From Stenotrophomonas_A sp036566925 (GTDB lineage: Bacteria; Pseudomonadota; Gammaproteobacteria; Xanthomonadales; Xanthomonadaceae), in the NCBI GenBank assembly GCA_036566925.1, contig DATCVI010000216.1, positions 1 through 17,685 on the forward strand: a DNA stretch of 17,685 nucleotides. The letters run 5' to 3'. The notes under the pieces are model-generated. The model saw only the letters and a program-made list of their open reading frames with translations. It did not search any database and was not told the origin of the DNA. Positions within the stretch are counted from its first letter, which is position 1. Every line of letters starts with the position of its first letter. Positions 1 to 8,312 of the stretch are shown piece by piece. The position numbers and the translations under genes were made by a program.

Positions 1-117
1 GCGCATTGTTGCCGGGTTGTGAAATTGGTAGGGTGGCGCGGCCCGCGGCGAGCCACCGCGCCGGGGCCCGAGGGGTGCGGTGGCCCGGGTTCGACACCCG
101 TCAGGAAGGGGAAAACG
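1..117 (+). other. 5' leader of first S9 peptidase gene
   Basis: GC-rich non-coding stretch before the first gene. It holds a hairpin with arms ggtggc (32-37) and gccacc (51-56). A good Shine-Dalgarno, aggaaggg (103-110), lies just before the ATG at 118. I see no convincing -35/-10 pair, so the promoter may lie outside the window. An open frame continues upstream to an ATG at 19, but that longer product would put about 33 non-conserved residues in front of a clear signal peptide. Confidence 0.5.
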
Positions 118-2100
118 ATGAAGTCAAGTCTGTGCGCTGTCGCGCTGGTGGTGCTGTGTGTATTCGCCGTCCCGGCACACGCCCAGGTCGACCTGGAAGC
201 GTATCTGCGTGACGACCAGTTCGAGGATTTGAAGATTTCTCCCGACGGGCAGTACTTCGCCGCGACCGTGCCATTGGAAGATCGCACCGCACTGGCGATC
301 CTGCGGCGCAAGGACGGAAAGATCACCGGCTCATTTGCGATGGGCAAGAACACGCACGTCGGCAACTTCTTCTGGGCCAACGACAACCGCGTCCTGCTCG
401 ACGTGGCGCAGAAGTTCGGCAGCATCGACCGGCCCTATTCGACCGGCGAACTTTTCGCGGTCAATGCCGACAGCGGGCGCTCGGAAATTCTGGTCGGGTT
501 CCGGGTGGACGACGGCGGCGTGGGGACGCACATCAAGCCCAAGAAGGGTTACGAGAAGGTGTATGCCCAACTCACCGACGTCCTGCCGAGCGACGAGCGC
601 AACGTGATCGTCTCGATCACGCCGTTCTCCGACGACATTACCTTCAGCACGGCTGACCGCATGGACGTCAACAGCGGCCGCCGCGTCACGATGGCGCGTT
701 CGCCGATCCAGCAGGCGGGCTTTGCCACCGACAACCAGGGCGAAGTGCGCTTCGCTTACGGCGCAGCGAGCGACAATGCCAACAAGCTGTACTACCGGGA
801 TGGGCAGGGAAGCGACTGGCGGCTGATCAACGACGAGCGCGATACCCAACACGTCGAGTGGCCCATCGGCTTTTCCGAAGACAATAAAACCGCTTACCTG
901 CGGGTCGAGAATACGCGCGGCCCCGACTCGATCGTTGCCTGGAACATAGCGTCCAACGAGCGCAAGGTCATGCTGCGCGATTCAGTCGCCGACCCGGGAC
1001 GTATCCTGTACCGGCTCGGCACCCAGGTTCCGATCGGCGCCATGATTCTCACCGACCGTCCGCATACACGCTTCTTCGACGAACAGGGCGCAGATGCCCG
1101 TCAGTACCATTCCCTGGAAGCCGCATTTGGCGGTGCCGCGGTCATGATTACCTCGGGCACGCGTGACGCGCGCCAGTTGCTGTTGGAGGTCTGGTCCGAC
1201 AGCGACCCGGGCGAGTTTTATCTGTTCGATACGCAAGCGAAGCGTGCCGAGCATGTGATCACTCGGCGCGACTGGGTGGATCCGGCCAAGGCGGCGCAGG
1301 TAACGGGCGTCAGCTTCAAGGCGCGCGATGGCCTCGAACTGCACGGCTTCCTGACTCGTCCGCGGGGCAGCGAAGGCAAGGCATTGCCGATGGTGGTGTT
1401 GCCACACGGCGGCCCGTTTGGTGAGCACGACAGTTGGAGCTACGATCTGGAGACGCAGATGCTGGCGGCCGCCGGATACGCGGTGCTGCAGGTCAACTAT
1501 CGGGGATCGTCGAACTACGGTCGCGCCTTTGAGCAGGCCGGTGCGCAGCAGTGGGGGCTGGCCATGCAGGACGACGTCACCGACGCCACCCGTTGGGCGA
1601 TCGCCCAGGGCCATGCCGATGCGAATCGCATCTGTATCTATGGCGCGAGCTACGGTGGTTACGCCGCGCTGATGGGTGTGGCCAAGGAGCCGGGGCTGTA
1701 CAAGTGCGCGGCCGGTTACGTCGGCGTATACGATTTGCCGATGCGTTTTTCGCGCGGCGTGGCGCAAGAAACCAAGTCCGGCGAAACTTGGCTGCGCGAA
1801 TGGCTCGGCGACCCGGCAACGCTCGCCGCCACTTCCCCCACCAATCTCGCCGACCGCATCAAGGTCCCGGTCTTCCTCGCCGCCGGCGGCGAAGACGAGC
1901 GTGCGCCGATCGAACACACCAGGAAGATGGCAGCGGCCTTGCAGAAGGCCGGGGTCCCGGTGGAGACGCTGTACTACGGCACCGAGGCGCATGGCTTCTA
2001 TACCTTGGAACATCGGCGCGAGTACTACACCAAACTGCTTGCATTCCTGTCGCGCTCGCTCGGTGGACAACAGGCCGGCGCGACGGCGGCGCAACACTGA
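118..2100 (+). CDS. Exported S9-family (prolyl oligopeptidase-like) serine peptidase, copy 1
   Basis: Predicted 660-residue exported serine peptidase. The start at 118 follows a strong ribosome binding site and gives a Sec signal peptide (charged MKSS, hydrophobic core, AHA at 20-22 before Q23). Residues from about 30 to 420 should form the S9 beta-propeller, and the rest an alpha/beta-hydrolase domain. Visible motifs are HGGP (430-433), the nucleophile elbow GASYGG with Ser511, GGEDER with Asp593 as the likely acid, and EAHGFY with His625, a complete Ser-Asp-His triad. S9 enzymes of this type cleave short peptides, often releasing dipeptides; the exact specificity cannot be read from the sequence. 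The next gene is a close paralogue 22 bp downstream, probably in the same operon. The last 99 bases, stop codon included, are identical to the end of that paralogue although the rest of the two genes has diverged. Confidence 0.95.
   Translation: MKSSLCAVALVVLCVFAVPAHAQVDLEAYLRDDQFEDLKISPDGQYFAATVPLEDRTALAILRRKDGKITGSFAMGKNTHVGNFFWANDNRVLLDVAQKFGSIDRPYSTGELFAVNADSGRSEILVGFRVDDGGVGTHIKPKKGYEKVYAQLTDVLPSDERNVIVSITPFSDDITFSTADRMDVNSGRRVTMARSPIQQAGFATDNQGEVRFAYGAASDNANKLYYRDGQGSDWRLINDERDTQHVEWPIGFSEDNKTAYLRVENTRGPDSIVAWNIASNERKVMLRDSVADPGRILYRLGTQVPIGAMILTDRPHTRFFDEQGADARQYHSLEAAFGGAAVMITSGTRDARQLLLEVWSDSDPGEFYLFDTQAKRAEHVITRRDWVDPAKAAQVTGVSFKARDGLELHGFLTRPRGSEGKALPMVVLPHGGPFGEHDSWSYDLETQMLAAAGYAVLQVNYRGSSNYGRAFEQAGAQQWGLAMQDDVTDATRWAIAQGHADANRICIYGASYGGYAALMGVAKEPGLYKCAAGYVGVYDLPMRFSRGVAQETKSGETWLREWLGDPATLAATSPTNLADRIKVPVFLAAGGEDERAPIEHTRKMAAALQKAGVPVETLYYGTEAHGFYTLEHRREYYTKLLAFLSRSLGGQQAGATAAQH
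2002..2100 (+). repeat. 99-bp exact direct repeat, copy A (3' end of peptidase copy 1)
   Basis: Bases 2002-2100 are identical to 4001-4099. They encode the last 32 residues of both peptidases plus the stop. Identity ends exactly at the stop codon: the next bases are ctcgctg here and ggcttca in the other copy. The base before the block also differs (t versus c). The rest of the gene pair is clearly more diverged at synonymous sites. Confidence 0.95.
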
Positions 2101-2122
2101 CTCGCTGACGAGAGGCAATGCG

Positions 2123-4099
2123 ATGTTCAAGCGAGTATGGGTAACCGGCCTCCTGGCGCTGTGTGCGATGGGCCAGGCCGGGGCGCAGGTCGATGTGGAT
2201 GCATACCTCAAGAGCGACCAATACGAGCAGCTGAAGCTGTCGCCTGACGGCAACTACTTCGCCGCCACGGTCCCGCTGGAAGACCGCACCGCGCTGGTCA
2301 TCGTCAAGCGTACCGACGGCCAGGTCAGCAACCATTTCCTGATGACGCGCAATACCCATGTCAGCAGTTTCGATTGGGTGAGCGACGACCGGGTGGTGCT
2401 GTCGGTGGCACAGAAGTTCGGCGTGCTCGATACCCCCTATGGCACCGGCGAGCTCTTCACCATCGACGCGACCGGTGGACGCTTCCGCATGCTGGGCGGC
2501 TACCGCGCCGAAGATCTGGAGTCGGCCGCACCGATGGTGAAGAGCCAGGCCCAGGACGTCTTCTTGGAGCTCAACGACACCTTGCCCCAGGACGATCGTT
2601 TCGCGATCGTCTCGGTGACCCCATTCGGCCGCGATCTCAAGTACAGCACCGCCGAGCGCATCGATGTCACCCGCGGCCAACGCAGCATGATCACGCGCAG
2701 CCCGGTCAAGCGCGCCACCTTCACCACCGATAACCACGGTCAGGTGCGTTTTGCCCACGGCGCGGGCGATGACAACGTCAACAAGCTCTACTACCGGGCC
2801 GACGACAAGGGCGACTGGCGCCTGATAAACGACGAGCACGAGAACGATCGGATAGAACGCGCACTGGGATTTTCCGTTGACGACAGCGTGGCCTATCTGC
2901 AGGTCGAGAACCCGGAAGGACCGGATTCCATCGTTTCGTGGAACCCAGCCAGCGGCGAGCGCAAGGTGCTGTTGCGCGATGCGGTCGCCGATCCGGCGCG
3001 GATCCTGTACCGCATCGGCAGCAACGTGCCGGTGGGGGCGATGTACATAGCCGACCGCGCACGCACGCAGTTCTTCGATCCCAATGGCGCCGAGGCGCGC
3101 CAGTACCGCATGCTTGAGCGTTCGATGCCCGACGAGGGCGTTCTGATCACCTCGGGCACGCGCGATGGCCGGCTGTTGCTGGTGCAGGCGTGGTCGGGCA
3201 GCAATCCCGGGCAGTTCTTCCTGTTCGATACCCAGGCGCGCAAGGCGCAGAGCCTGTTCCTGCGACGCAAGTGGATCAGCTCCGAGAGCGCCGGCAGCGT
3301 GCAGGCGATTGCGCTGAAGGCGCGCGATGGCCTGGGCCTGCACGGCTTCCTCACCCGTCCCGCCGGAAGTGAGGGCAAGCGCCTGCCGCTGGTGGTGATG
3401 CCGCACGGTGGCCCGTTCGGCATCTACGACACCTGGGAGTTCGACGACGAAGCGCAGATGTTGGCGGCCGCCGGCTATGCCGTGCTGCAGGTGAACTACC
3501 GAGGTTCGGCCAACTATGGGCGCGCCTTCCAGCAGGCCGGTGCACGCCAATGGGGGCGGGCGATGCAGGACGATGTCACCGATGCGACGCGCTGGGCGAT
3601 CGAACAGGGTTATGCCGATGCGGCACGGATATGCATCTACGGCGCCAGTTATGGCGGCTATGCCGCGCTGATGGGCGTGGCCAAGGAGCCGGGGCTGTAC
3701 AAGTGCGCAGCCGGTTACGTGGGCATTTACGACTTGCCGCTGATGTTCCAGCGTGGCGATGTGCAGGAAACGCGATACGGCGAGACTTACCTGTCCGAGT
3801 GGATCGGCGATCCGACGCAGTTGGCGCCATTCTCGCCGGTAAACCTGGCCGCTCAGATCAAGGTGCCGGTATTCCTGGCCGCAGGTGGCAAGGACGAGCG
3901 CGCGCCGATCCGCCACAGCAAGAAGATGGCTGAGGCATTGCAGCGCGCCGGGGTGCCGGTGGAGACCTTGTACTTCGACACCGAAGGCCACGGCTTCTAC
4001 ACCTTGGAACATCGGCGCGAGTACTACACCAAACTGCTTGCATTCCTGTCGCGCTCGCTCGGTGGACAACAGGCCGGCGCGACGGCGGCGCAACACTGA
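2123..4099 (+). CDS. Exported S9-family serine peptidase, copy 2 (tandem paralogue)
   Basis: Predicted 658-residue paralogue of the preceding gene, colinear with it through propeller and hydrolase domains. The ATG at 2123 follows agaggc and starts a signal peptide (MFKR, then a hydrophobic stretch, AGA at 19-21 before Q22). The triad is intact: HGGP (428-431), GASYGG with Ser509, GGKDER with Asp591 and EGHGFY with His623. Both copies keep all active-site residues, so neither looks like a decaying duplicate; differences such as GEDER versus GKDER and a divergent propeller suggest different substrate preferences (inference). It is likely co-transcribed with copy 1. Its stop codon lies only 4 bases from the stop of the convergent POT transporter, leaving no room for a separate terminator. 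Confidence 0.95.
   Translation: MFKRVWVTGLLALCAMGQAGAQVDVDAYLKSDQYEQLKLSPDGNYFAATVPLEDRTALVIVKRTDGQVSNHFLMTRNTHVSSFDWVSDDRVVLSVAQKFGVLDTPYGTGELFTIDATGGRFRMLGGYRAEDLESAAPMVKSQAQDVFLELNDTLPQDDRFAIVSVTPFGRDLKYSTAERIDVTRGQRSMITRSPVKRATFTTDNHGQVRFAHGAGDDNVNKLYYRADDKGDWRLINDEHENDRIERALGFSVDDSVAYLQVENPEGPDSIVSWNPASGERKVLLRDAVADPARILYRIGSNVPVGAMYIADRARTQFFDPNGAEARQYRMLERSMPDEGVLITSGTRDGRLLLVQAWSGSNPGQFFLFDTQARKAQSLFLRRKWISSESAGSVQAIALKARDGLGLHGFLTRPAGSEGKRLPLVVMPHGGPFGIYDTWEFDDEAQMLAAAGYAVLQVNYRGSANYGRAFQQAGARQWGRAMQDDVTDATRWAIEQGYADAARICIYGASYGGYAALMGVAKEPGLYKCAAGYVGIYDLPLMFQRGDVQETRYGETYLSEWIGDPTQLAPFSPVNLAAQIKVPVFLAAGGKDERAPIRHSKKMAEALQRAGVPVETLYFDTEGHGFYTLEHRREYYTKLLAFLSRSLGGQQAGATAAQH
4001..4099 (+). 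repeat. 99-bp exact direct repeat, copy B (3' end of peptidase copy 2)
   Basis: Second copy of the exact repeat, in frame at the end of peptidase copy 2. It is the shared tract expected from a recent gene-conversion or unequal-exchange event between the tandem genes. Confidence 0.95.
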
Positions 4100-4103
4100 G
4101 GCT

Positions 4104-5867
4104 TCAACGCACCCCGTGCATCCAGCGCCGCAGCAGCGGCGCGCACAACAGCGCAAGGACGCCGCAGGCCAGGCCAATCCACATCATCAGCCAGAACAGG
4201 TGGGCGTAGCTGGCGGCGGCGCTGGCCACGTCCATCTGCCCGCCTTCGGGCACTTCGATGGCCGCGAGTTTGCCGAACAGCGCGGCCAGGGCTTCGGAAA
4301 AGGCGGTGGCCAGGAACCAGGTGCCCATCATCAGGCTCACTACGCGGGGCATCGCTAGCTGGGTGACTGCCGAGAGGCCGACCGGGGCCAATGCCATCTC
4401 GCCGATTTCCAGCACCAGGTAGGCCAGCACCAGCCACCACACGCTGGCGATTGCGCCGGTGGCGCCGACCTGCTGCGCCGCCAGTGCCAGCGGCACGAAT
4501 GACAGGCCGGCGAACAGCAGGCCGAAGGCAGACTTCACTGGCTTGGACGGGTCGGCGCCGCGGCGGTCGAGCCAGGCCCAGAGGGCCGCGAACAGCGGCG
4601 CCAGCAGCACCAGGAACAGCGCGCCAAGATAGGTGAGCGAGCCGGCGGTCTGCGGCAGCACGATGCAGTCGCGCACCAGCAATACCAGCATCAGCACGCT
4701 CACACCGACGAACAGCAGGCGCGGTGCGGGCGAGGCGGCGTCGCGGTCGGACATTGTCGCGGCCACCACGAAGCCCAGCGGCGCCAGCACCAGCGAGGCG
4801 ATCGACCACGGCAGCGGGGTGCCATCGCGGATCACCAGGGCGGGGACGATGTCCTTGGTGAGGAGGCGGTCGGTGAAGGTTACCCACGAGCCGTAGGTCT
4901 GCTCGTACAGGGTGAAGAACACCAGTGCCATGAAGATCAGCGCCAACAGCGCCCACATTTGCTGGCGCTGTTCGGGCGTGCAGCGGGCGCCGGTGAACCA
5001 GGCAAACCACAGCAGCACGCCGCCGAGCACCACCACCATCAGCATCAGCGCCAGGCTGATCTCGCCGCCGAGCGAGGCGACGCCGTTGGCGGCGGCCCAC
5101 ATCAGTACGGCGATGGGCAGGACCGCAAGCGCGCCGCCCAGGTAGATGAGCCATTCGCGCGGAACGCCGCCAATGCGCTTGCGCAGCAGATGCGGCGCCG
5201 GCGGTTCGGCATGGCCGTGCAGGTACTTCTGCCCCCACAGGAACATGCCCAGGCCGAGCAGCATGCCGATGCCGGCGGCGCCGAAGCCGTAGCGCCAGCC
5301 ATAGGCTTCGCCGAGGAAGCCGCACACCAGCGAAGCGAACAGGGCGCCGAGGTTGATGCCGGCGTAGAACAACGAGAAGCCGGAGTCGCGGCGCGGATCG
5401 TCTTCGGCGTACAGGCGCCCGACAATCGTGGAGATATTGGGCTTCATGAAGCCGACGCCGGCGCTGATCAGCGCCAGCGAGAGGTAGGTGATCGAGAGTG
5501 CGCCCTGGTCGCGGGCGACGCTGCCGGCGACGTGGGTGGCGGGGTGGCCTTCGAAGGCCATGCCGATGTGGCCGAGTACCAGCAGCAGGCTACCGAAGAC
5601 CACGGCCTTGCGCATGCCCAGCCAGCGGTCGGCGAGCATGCCGCCGATGACCGGCATGCAGTAGACCAGCCCGCCGTAGGCGCCGAGCAGATCCAGGCCG
5701 GCGCGGTCGCCGAACAGGTGGTGCTTGGTGAGATAGAGCAGCAGCAGCGCCTTCATGCCGTAGAAGGAGAAGCGCTCCCACATTTCGGTGAAGAAGCAGA
5801 CGTAGACGCCTTTGGGGTGGCCGAGGAAGTCGTCGTTGCGGGGCAGGGCGGGGAGGGCGGTGGTCAT
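4104..5867 (-). CDS. POT/PTR2 family proton-coupled di/tripeptide transporter
   Basis: Predicted 587-residue inner-membrane symporter of the proton-dependent oligopeptide transporter family, which takes up di- and tripeptides with protons. Its signatures are clear. The ExxERF motif of helix 1 is at E28, E31, R32, F33 and is followed by FYG. The second family signature (FYAGINLGAL, about 167-176) follows GFMKPN (about 139-144). Many hydrophobic segments run to the C-terminus, in keeping with 14 or so helices. The frame is open upstream to 6038, but that extension crosses the structured repeat and is low-complexity, so the ATG at 5867 (MTTALPALPRNDDF) is preferred; its Shine-Dalgarno is weak. 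The gene converges on peptidase copy 2 and diverges from an OPT transporter, which fits a peptide-uptake locus. Confidence 0.95.
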   Translation of the reverse strand: MTTALPALPRNDDFLGHPKGVYVCFFTEMWERFSFYGMKALLLLYLTKHHLFGDRAGLDLLGAYGGLVYCMPVIGGMLADRWLGMRKAVVFGSLLLVLGHIGMAFEGHPATHVAGSVARDQGALSITYLSLALISAGVGFMKPNISTIVGRLYAEDDPRRDSGFSLFYAGINLGALFASLVCGFLGEAYGWRYGFGAAGIGMLLGLGMFLWGQKYLHGHAEPPAPHLLRKRIGGVPREWLIYLGGALAVLPIAVLMWAAANGVASLGGEISLALMLMVVVLGGVLLWFAWFTGARCTPEQRQQMWALLALIFMALVFFTLYEQTYGSWVTFTDRLLTKDIVPALVIRDGTPLPWSIASLVLAPLGFVVAATMSDRDAASPAPRLLFVGVSVLMLVLLVRDCIVLPQTAGSLTYLGALFLVLLAPLFAALWAWLDRRGADPSKPVKSAFGLLFAGLSFVPLALAAQQVGATGAIASVWWLVLAYLVLEIGEMALAPVGLSAVTQLAMPRVVSLMMGTWFLATAFSEALAALFGKLAAIEVPEGGQMDVASAAASYAHLFWLMMWIGLACGVLALLCAPLLRRWMHGVR

Positions 5868-5893
5868 GCGGCCGGCGGCTGGGCGAAAGGCGG

Positions 5894-5899
5894 AGTATA
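5894..5899 (-). promoter_or_regulatory. Possible -10 element (TATACT) for the POT transporter
   Basis: On the minus strand TATACT stands out in otherwise GC-rich DNA, about 27 bases before the chosen ATG. No good -35 hexamer lies at 16-18 bases, so this is only a candidate. If used, it supports the start at 5867, since transcription would begin downstream of any longer frame. Confidence 0.3.
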
Positions 5900-5968
5900 G
5901 GTGGGGGTTGGGTTTGCTGATCTTGGTGAGTTGGCTTGGAAGCGTCGGCTGCTTGTGGTTTTGCGAGC

Positions 5969-6076
5969 GGCGGCCGGGGGTAGGCCGTTTCGGGACACGC
6001 CGTGAACCCATCCCTGGGGGCTCCTTGGCAACATCCATGTTGCCAAGGGTCCCGAAACGGCCTACCCCCGGCCGCC
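5969..6076 (+). repeat. Structured ~110-bp repeat, copy 1 (outer stem with two RTCCMT hexaloop hairpins)
   Basis: Perfect 28-bp inverted arms at 5969-5996 and 6049-6076 enclose two hairpins. Hairpin A has a short stem ccc/ggg (6007-6009, 6016-6018) and loop atccct. Hairpin B has a 10-bp stem (6023-6032 with 6039-6048) and loop atccat. Between arm and hairpins runs the module gccgtgaaccc, shared with copy 2 in inverse orientation. The element lies in the divergent promoter region of two transporter genes. Confidence 0.9.
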
Positions 6077-6193
6077 CGACAGTGCTGCGCGGGCGGCGAG
6101 GAAAGCGGGTCCCGACGGATCGGAGGCGAGGCCTTTGGGGTGGGGACGAGAGAAGGCAAAGCGTGTCGTTTCACTCGCAACTGGACAGGGGAG

Positions 6194-6225
6194 GCCGCCA
6201 ACGGCTAGCGTGTGGCGGCTTTTTT
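6194..6225 (+). terminator. Intrinsic-terminator-like hairpin in the OPT leader
   Basis: Stem gccgcca (6194-6200) pairs with tggcggc (6213-6219) across a 12-base loop and is followed by six T (6220-6225). It ends only 24 bases before the OPT start codon. There is no plus-strand gene upstream for it to terminate, so it may be an attenuator of the transporter or a relic of a lost gene. Confidence 0.6.
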
Positions 6226-6249
6226 GCCATTCCTTTCAGGGGGTTTTTC

Positions 6250-8220
6250 ATGAGCCAAGATGCGCAGCCGCGCCAGCTCACTTTCCGTGCCGTGGTGCTG
6301 GCGATCGTCCTGGCCGTGGTGCTGTCGGCGGCCAATGCCTATCTCGGCCTGTTCGCGGGCCTGACCATTGCCACCGCGATTCCGGCGGCGGTCGTCTCGA
6401 TGGGCGTGCTGCGCCTGCTCGGCGGTGGGTCGATTCTGGAGAACAACATCGTCCAGACCGGCGCTTCGGCCGGTTCGTCGATCGCGGCCGGTGTGATCTT
6501 CACCATCCCGGCGCTGGTGATCATGGGCTACTGGCCGGACTTCAAGTACTGGTGGGTGCTCGGCATCGCCGGTCTCGGCGGCTTGCTCGGGGTGCTGTTC
6601 TCGGTGCCGCTGCGGCGCTCGATGATCGTCGAGGACCCGCTGCCGTTCCCGGAGGGCAAGGCGGCGGCGGAGGTACTCAAGGCCGGCGAGAACCCCGGGC
6701 CGGGGCTGAAGATCCTGGCGGTTTCCGGTGCGATCGGTGCGGTGGTCAAGTTGGCCGCGGCCAGCGGCCTGCGGATCATTCCCGATACCTGGGTGCAGTC
6801 GGCGTTTGTCGGCAGCTCGAAGGTGACTGCGTTCATCGGCACCAACCTGTCGCCGGCCCTGCTGGGCGTGGGTTATATCGTCGGTTTGAACGTCGGCATC
6901 GTGGTGGTGTCCGGGTCGATCCTGTCCTGGCACATCGCGATCCCGCTGTACCAGGCGTTCTTCGCCAATAGCGACCCGGCGCTGGCCACCGCGATTGCCG
7001 GTGCCTCGGCGGCCGATGCGGCGTACGCGATCTGGAGCGCGAAGATGCGCTACCTCGGCGTCGGGGCGATGCTGATCGGTGGTATCTGGACCTTGTTCTC
7101 GCTGCGCAAGTCGCTGCTGTCGGGCATCAAGAGCGGCTTCGCCGCCGCGCGCAAGAGCACCGGGACCACGGTGATCGCCGAAACCGAGCGCGACCTGCCG
7201 ATGAAGTGGATGCTGGTGGCGCTGGTCGCCTTCACCCTGCCGCTGCTGGGCCTGTACCAGGCGATCGTGCAGCAATGGCACGTGTCGATCCCGATGACGG
7301 TGATCATGATTGCCGCCGGTTTCCTGTTCGTCTCGGTGTCCGGCTACCTGGCCGGCTTGATCGGCTCGTCCAACAACCCGGTTTCGGGCATCACCATCTC
7401 CACCATCCTGTTCGCCTCGGCGGTGCTGGTGCTGTTGCTGGGCAAGAGCGGACTCAACCCGGTGGGCGCCGGCGGTGCGCCGCTGGGCGCGGTGGCGGCG
7501 ATCATGATCGGCGCAGTCGTGTGCTGCGCCGCGGCAGTGGGGGGCGACAACCTGCAGGACCTGAAGGCCGGCTACCTGGTCGGCGCGACGCCGTGGAAGC
7601 AGCAGTTGATGCTGGGCATCGGCGCGTTTTCGTGCGCGTTGGTGATGGCGCCGGTGTTGAATTTGCTGGCGCATGGCTATGGCATCGGCGCGCCTACGCC
7701 GGAGCATCCGAACGCGTTGGCGGCACCTCAGGCCAATTTGATGGCCGCTGTCGCGCGCGGTCTGTTTGGTGGTCAGCTGCCGTGGCTGATGATCGGCCTC
7801 GGCGCAGTGGTGGGGGCGATGATTATCGCGCTGGACGAGTGGCTGAAGTCGCGCGGCTCGCGCTTCCGCGTGCCGGTGCTGGCCGCGGCGATCGGTATCT
7901 ACCTGCCGCTGGAACTGATGGTGCCGATCTTCCTCGGCGGCTTGCTTTCGTATCTGGTGGAGCGCTTCCACAAGATCAAAGCAGATGACGATGAGGGGCG
8001 GGACCGGGTGCATCGTCCGGGCGTGCTGTTTTCTGCCGGTTTGATCACCGGCGAGGCCTTGCTCGGGATCGCCATCGCTGTGCCGATCGTCGTCTGGAAG
8101 CGCGCCGATGTGCTGGCGTTGCCTGAGATGTTCCAGTTGAGCCAGTGGATTGGGTTGATCGTGTTGGCGCTGGTGGGCTGGTTGTTGTATCGGACTGGCA
8201 GGCGCGGCGAGAAGATTTGA
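6250..8220 (+). CDS. OPT-family oligopeptide transporter
   Basis: Predicted 656-residue integral membrane protein of the oligopeptide transporter (OPT) family, which uses a proton gradient to import short peptides or, in some members, metal chelates. Family-like segments are the first helices with NAYLGLFAGLTIATAIP (about 29-45), then ENNIVQTGASAGSSIAAG (about 62-79), and LPFPEGKAAAEVLKAGE after a cytosolic loop (about 135-151). Fifteen or so hydrophobic segments are visible. The ATG at 6250 is preceded by an aggggg purine run and starts a short polar N-terminus before helix 1; the upstream in-frame extension crosses a repeat and a terminator and is rejected. The gene ends just before an intrinsic terminator. 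Its position between a POT carrier and an exported S9 peptidase supports peptide uptake; substrate range is not readable from sequence. Confidence 0.95.
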   Translation: MSQDAQPRQLTFRAVVLAIVLAVVLSAANAYLGLFAGLTIATAIPAAVVSMGVLRLLGGGSILENNIVQTGASAGSSIAAGVIFTIPALVIMGYWPDFKYWWVLGIAGLGGLLGVLFSVPLRRSMIVEDPLPFPEGKAAAEVLKAGENPGPGLKILAVSGAIGAVVKLAAASGLRIIPDTWVQSAFVGSSKVTAFIGTNLSPALLGVGYIVGLNVGIVVVSGSILSWHIAIPLYQAFFANSDPALATAIAGASAADAAYAIWSAKMRYLGVGAMLIGGIWTLFSLRKSLLSGIKSGFAAARKSTGTTVIAETERDLPMKWMLVALVAFTLPLLGLYQAIVQQWHVSIPMTVIMIAAGFLFVSVSGYLAGLIGSSNNPVSGITISTILFASAVLVLLLGKSGLNPVGAGGAPLGAVAAIMIGAVVCCAAAVGGDNLQDLKAGYLVGATPWKQQLMLGIGAFSCALVMAPVLNLLAHGYGIGAPTPEHPNALAAPQANLMAAVARGLFGGQLPWLMIGLGAVVGAMIIALDEWLKSRGSRFRVPVLAAAIGIYLPLELMVPIFLGGLLSYLVERFHKIKADDDEGRDRVHRPGVLFSAGLITGEALLGIAIAVPIVVWKRADVLALPEMFQLSQWIGLIVLALVGWLLYRTGRRGEKI

Positions 8221-8249
8221 CTCTTTTTTCGTGCTGCGTTGCAGCTAAG

Positions 8250-8274
8250 GCCGCCTTCGGGCGGCTTTTTTTTT
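8250..8274 (+). terminator. Intrinsic terminator of the OPT gene
   Basis: Stem gccgcc (8250-8255) with a ttcg tetraloop (8256-8259) and ggcggc (8260-8265), followed by nine T. It is a classic rho-independent terminator 29 bases after the OPT stop codon. Confidence 0.9.
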
Positions 8275-8312
8275 GCGGCCTGAGGCTCGGACTTTTTATT
8301 TTTCCGTGCGGC

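Larger units (their letters stand above)
5868..6249. other. 382-bp divergent intergenic region between POT and OPT transporter genes
   Basis: No credible gene. It holds the candidate -10 of the POT gene (5894-5899), structured repeat copy 1 (5969-6076), about 115 bases without recognisable signals, and a terminator-like hairpin with a T-run (6194-6225) just before the OPT start. Short open frames crossing the repeat are artefacts of its GC-rich stem. Confidence 0.7.

Noticed and set aside
11..102. tRNA-like stretch (gtgaaattggta resembling a D-arm and gggttcgacaccc resembling a T-arm)
   Set aside because: The acceptor strands do not pair, no anticodon stem can be drawn with the right spacing, and the region runs into a ribosome binding site. 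Probably chance similarity.
1859..4177. Long minus-strand open frame opposite the tandem peptidases
   Set aside because: It is antisense to intact peptidase domains and repeats the same pattern in both copies, as a shadow would.
4104..6038. N-terminally extended POT transporter starting near 6038
   Set aside because: The extra 57 residues are basic, low-complexity and encoded by the structured repeat; the family's N-terminus fits the start at 5867.
6080..6225. Possible guanidine (ykkC-like) or other known riboswitch in the OPT leader, prompted by ggggacgag
   Set aside because: Only a short motif matches and the rest of the required helices are not seen. Only the terminator-like hairpin is supported.
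6205..8013. Long minus-strand open frame opposite the OPT gene
   Set aside because: His/Arg/Gln-rich shadow sequence without a domain; the plus strand encodes a clear OPT carrier.
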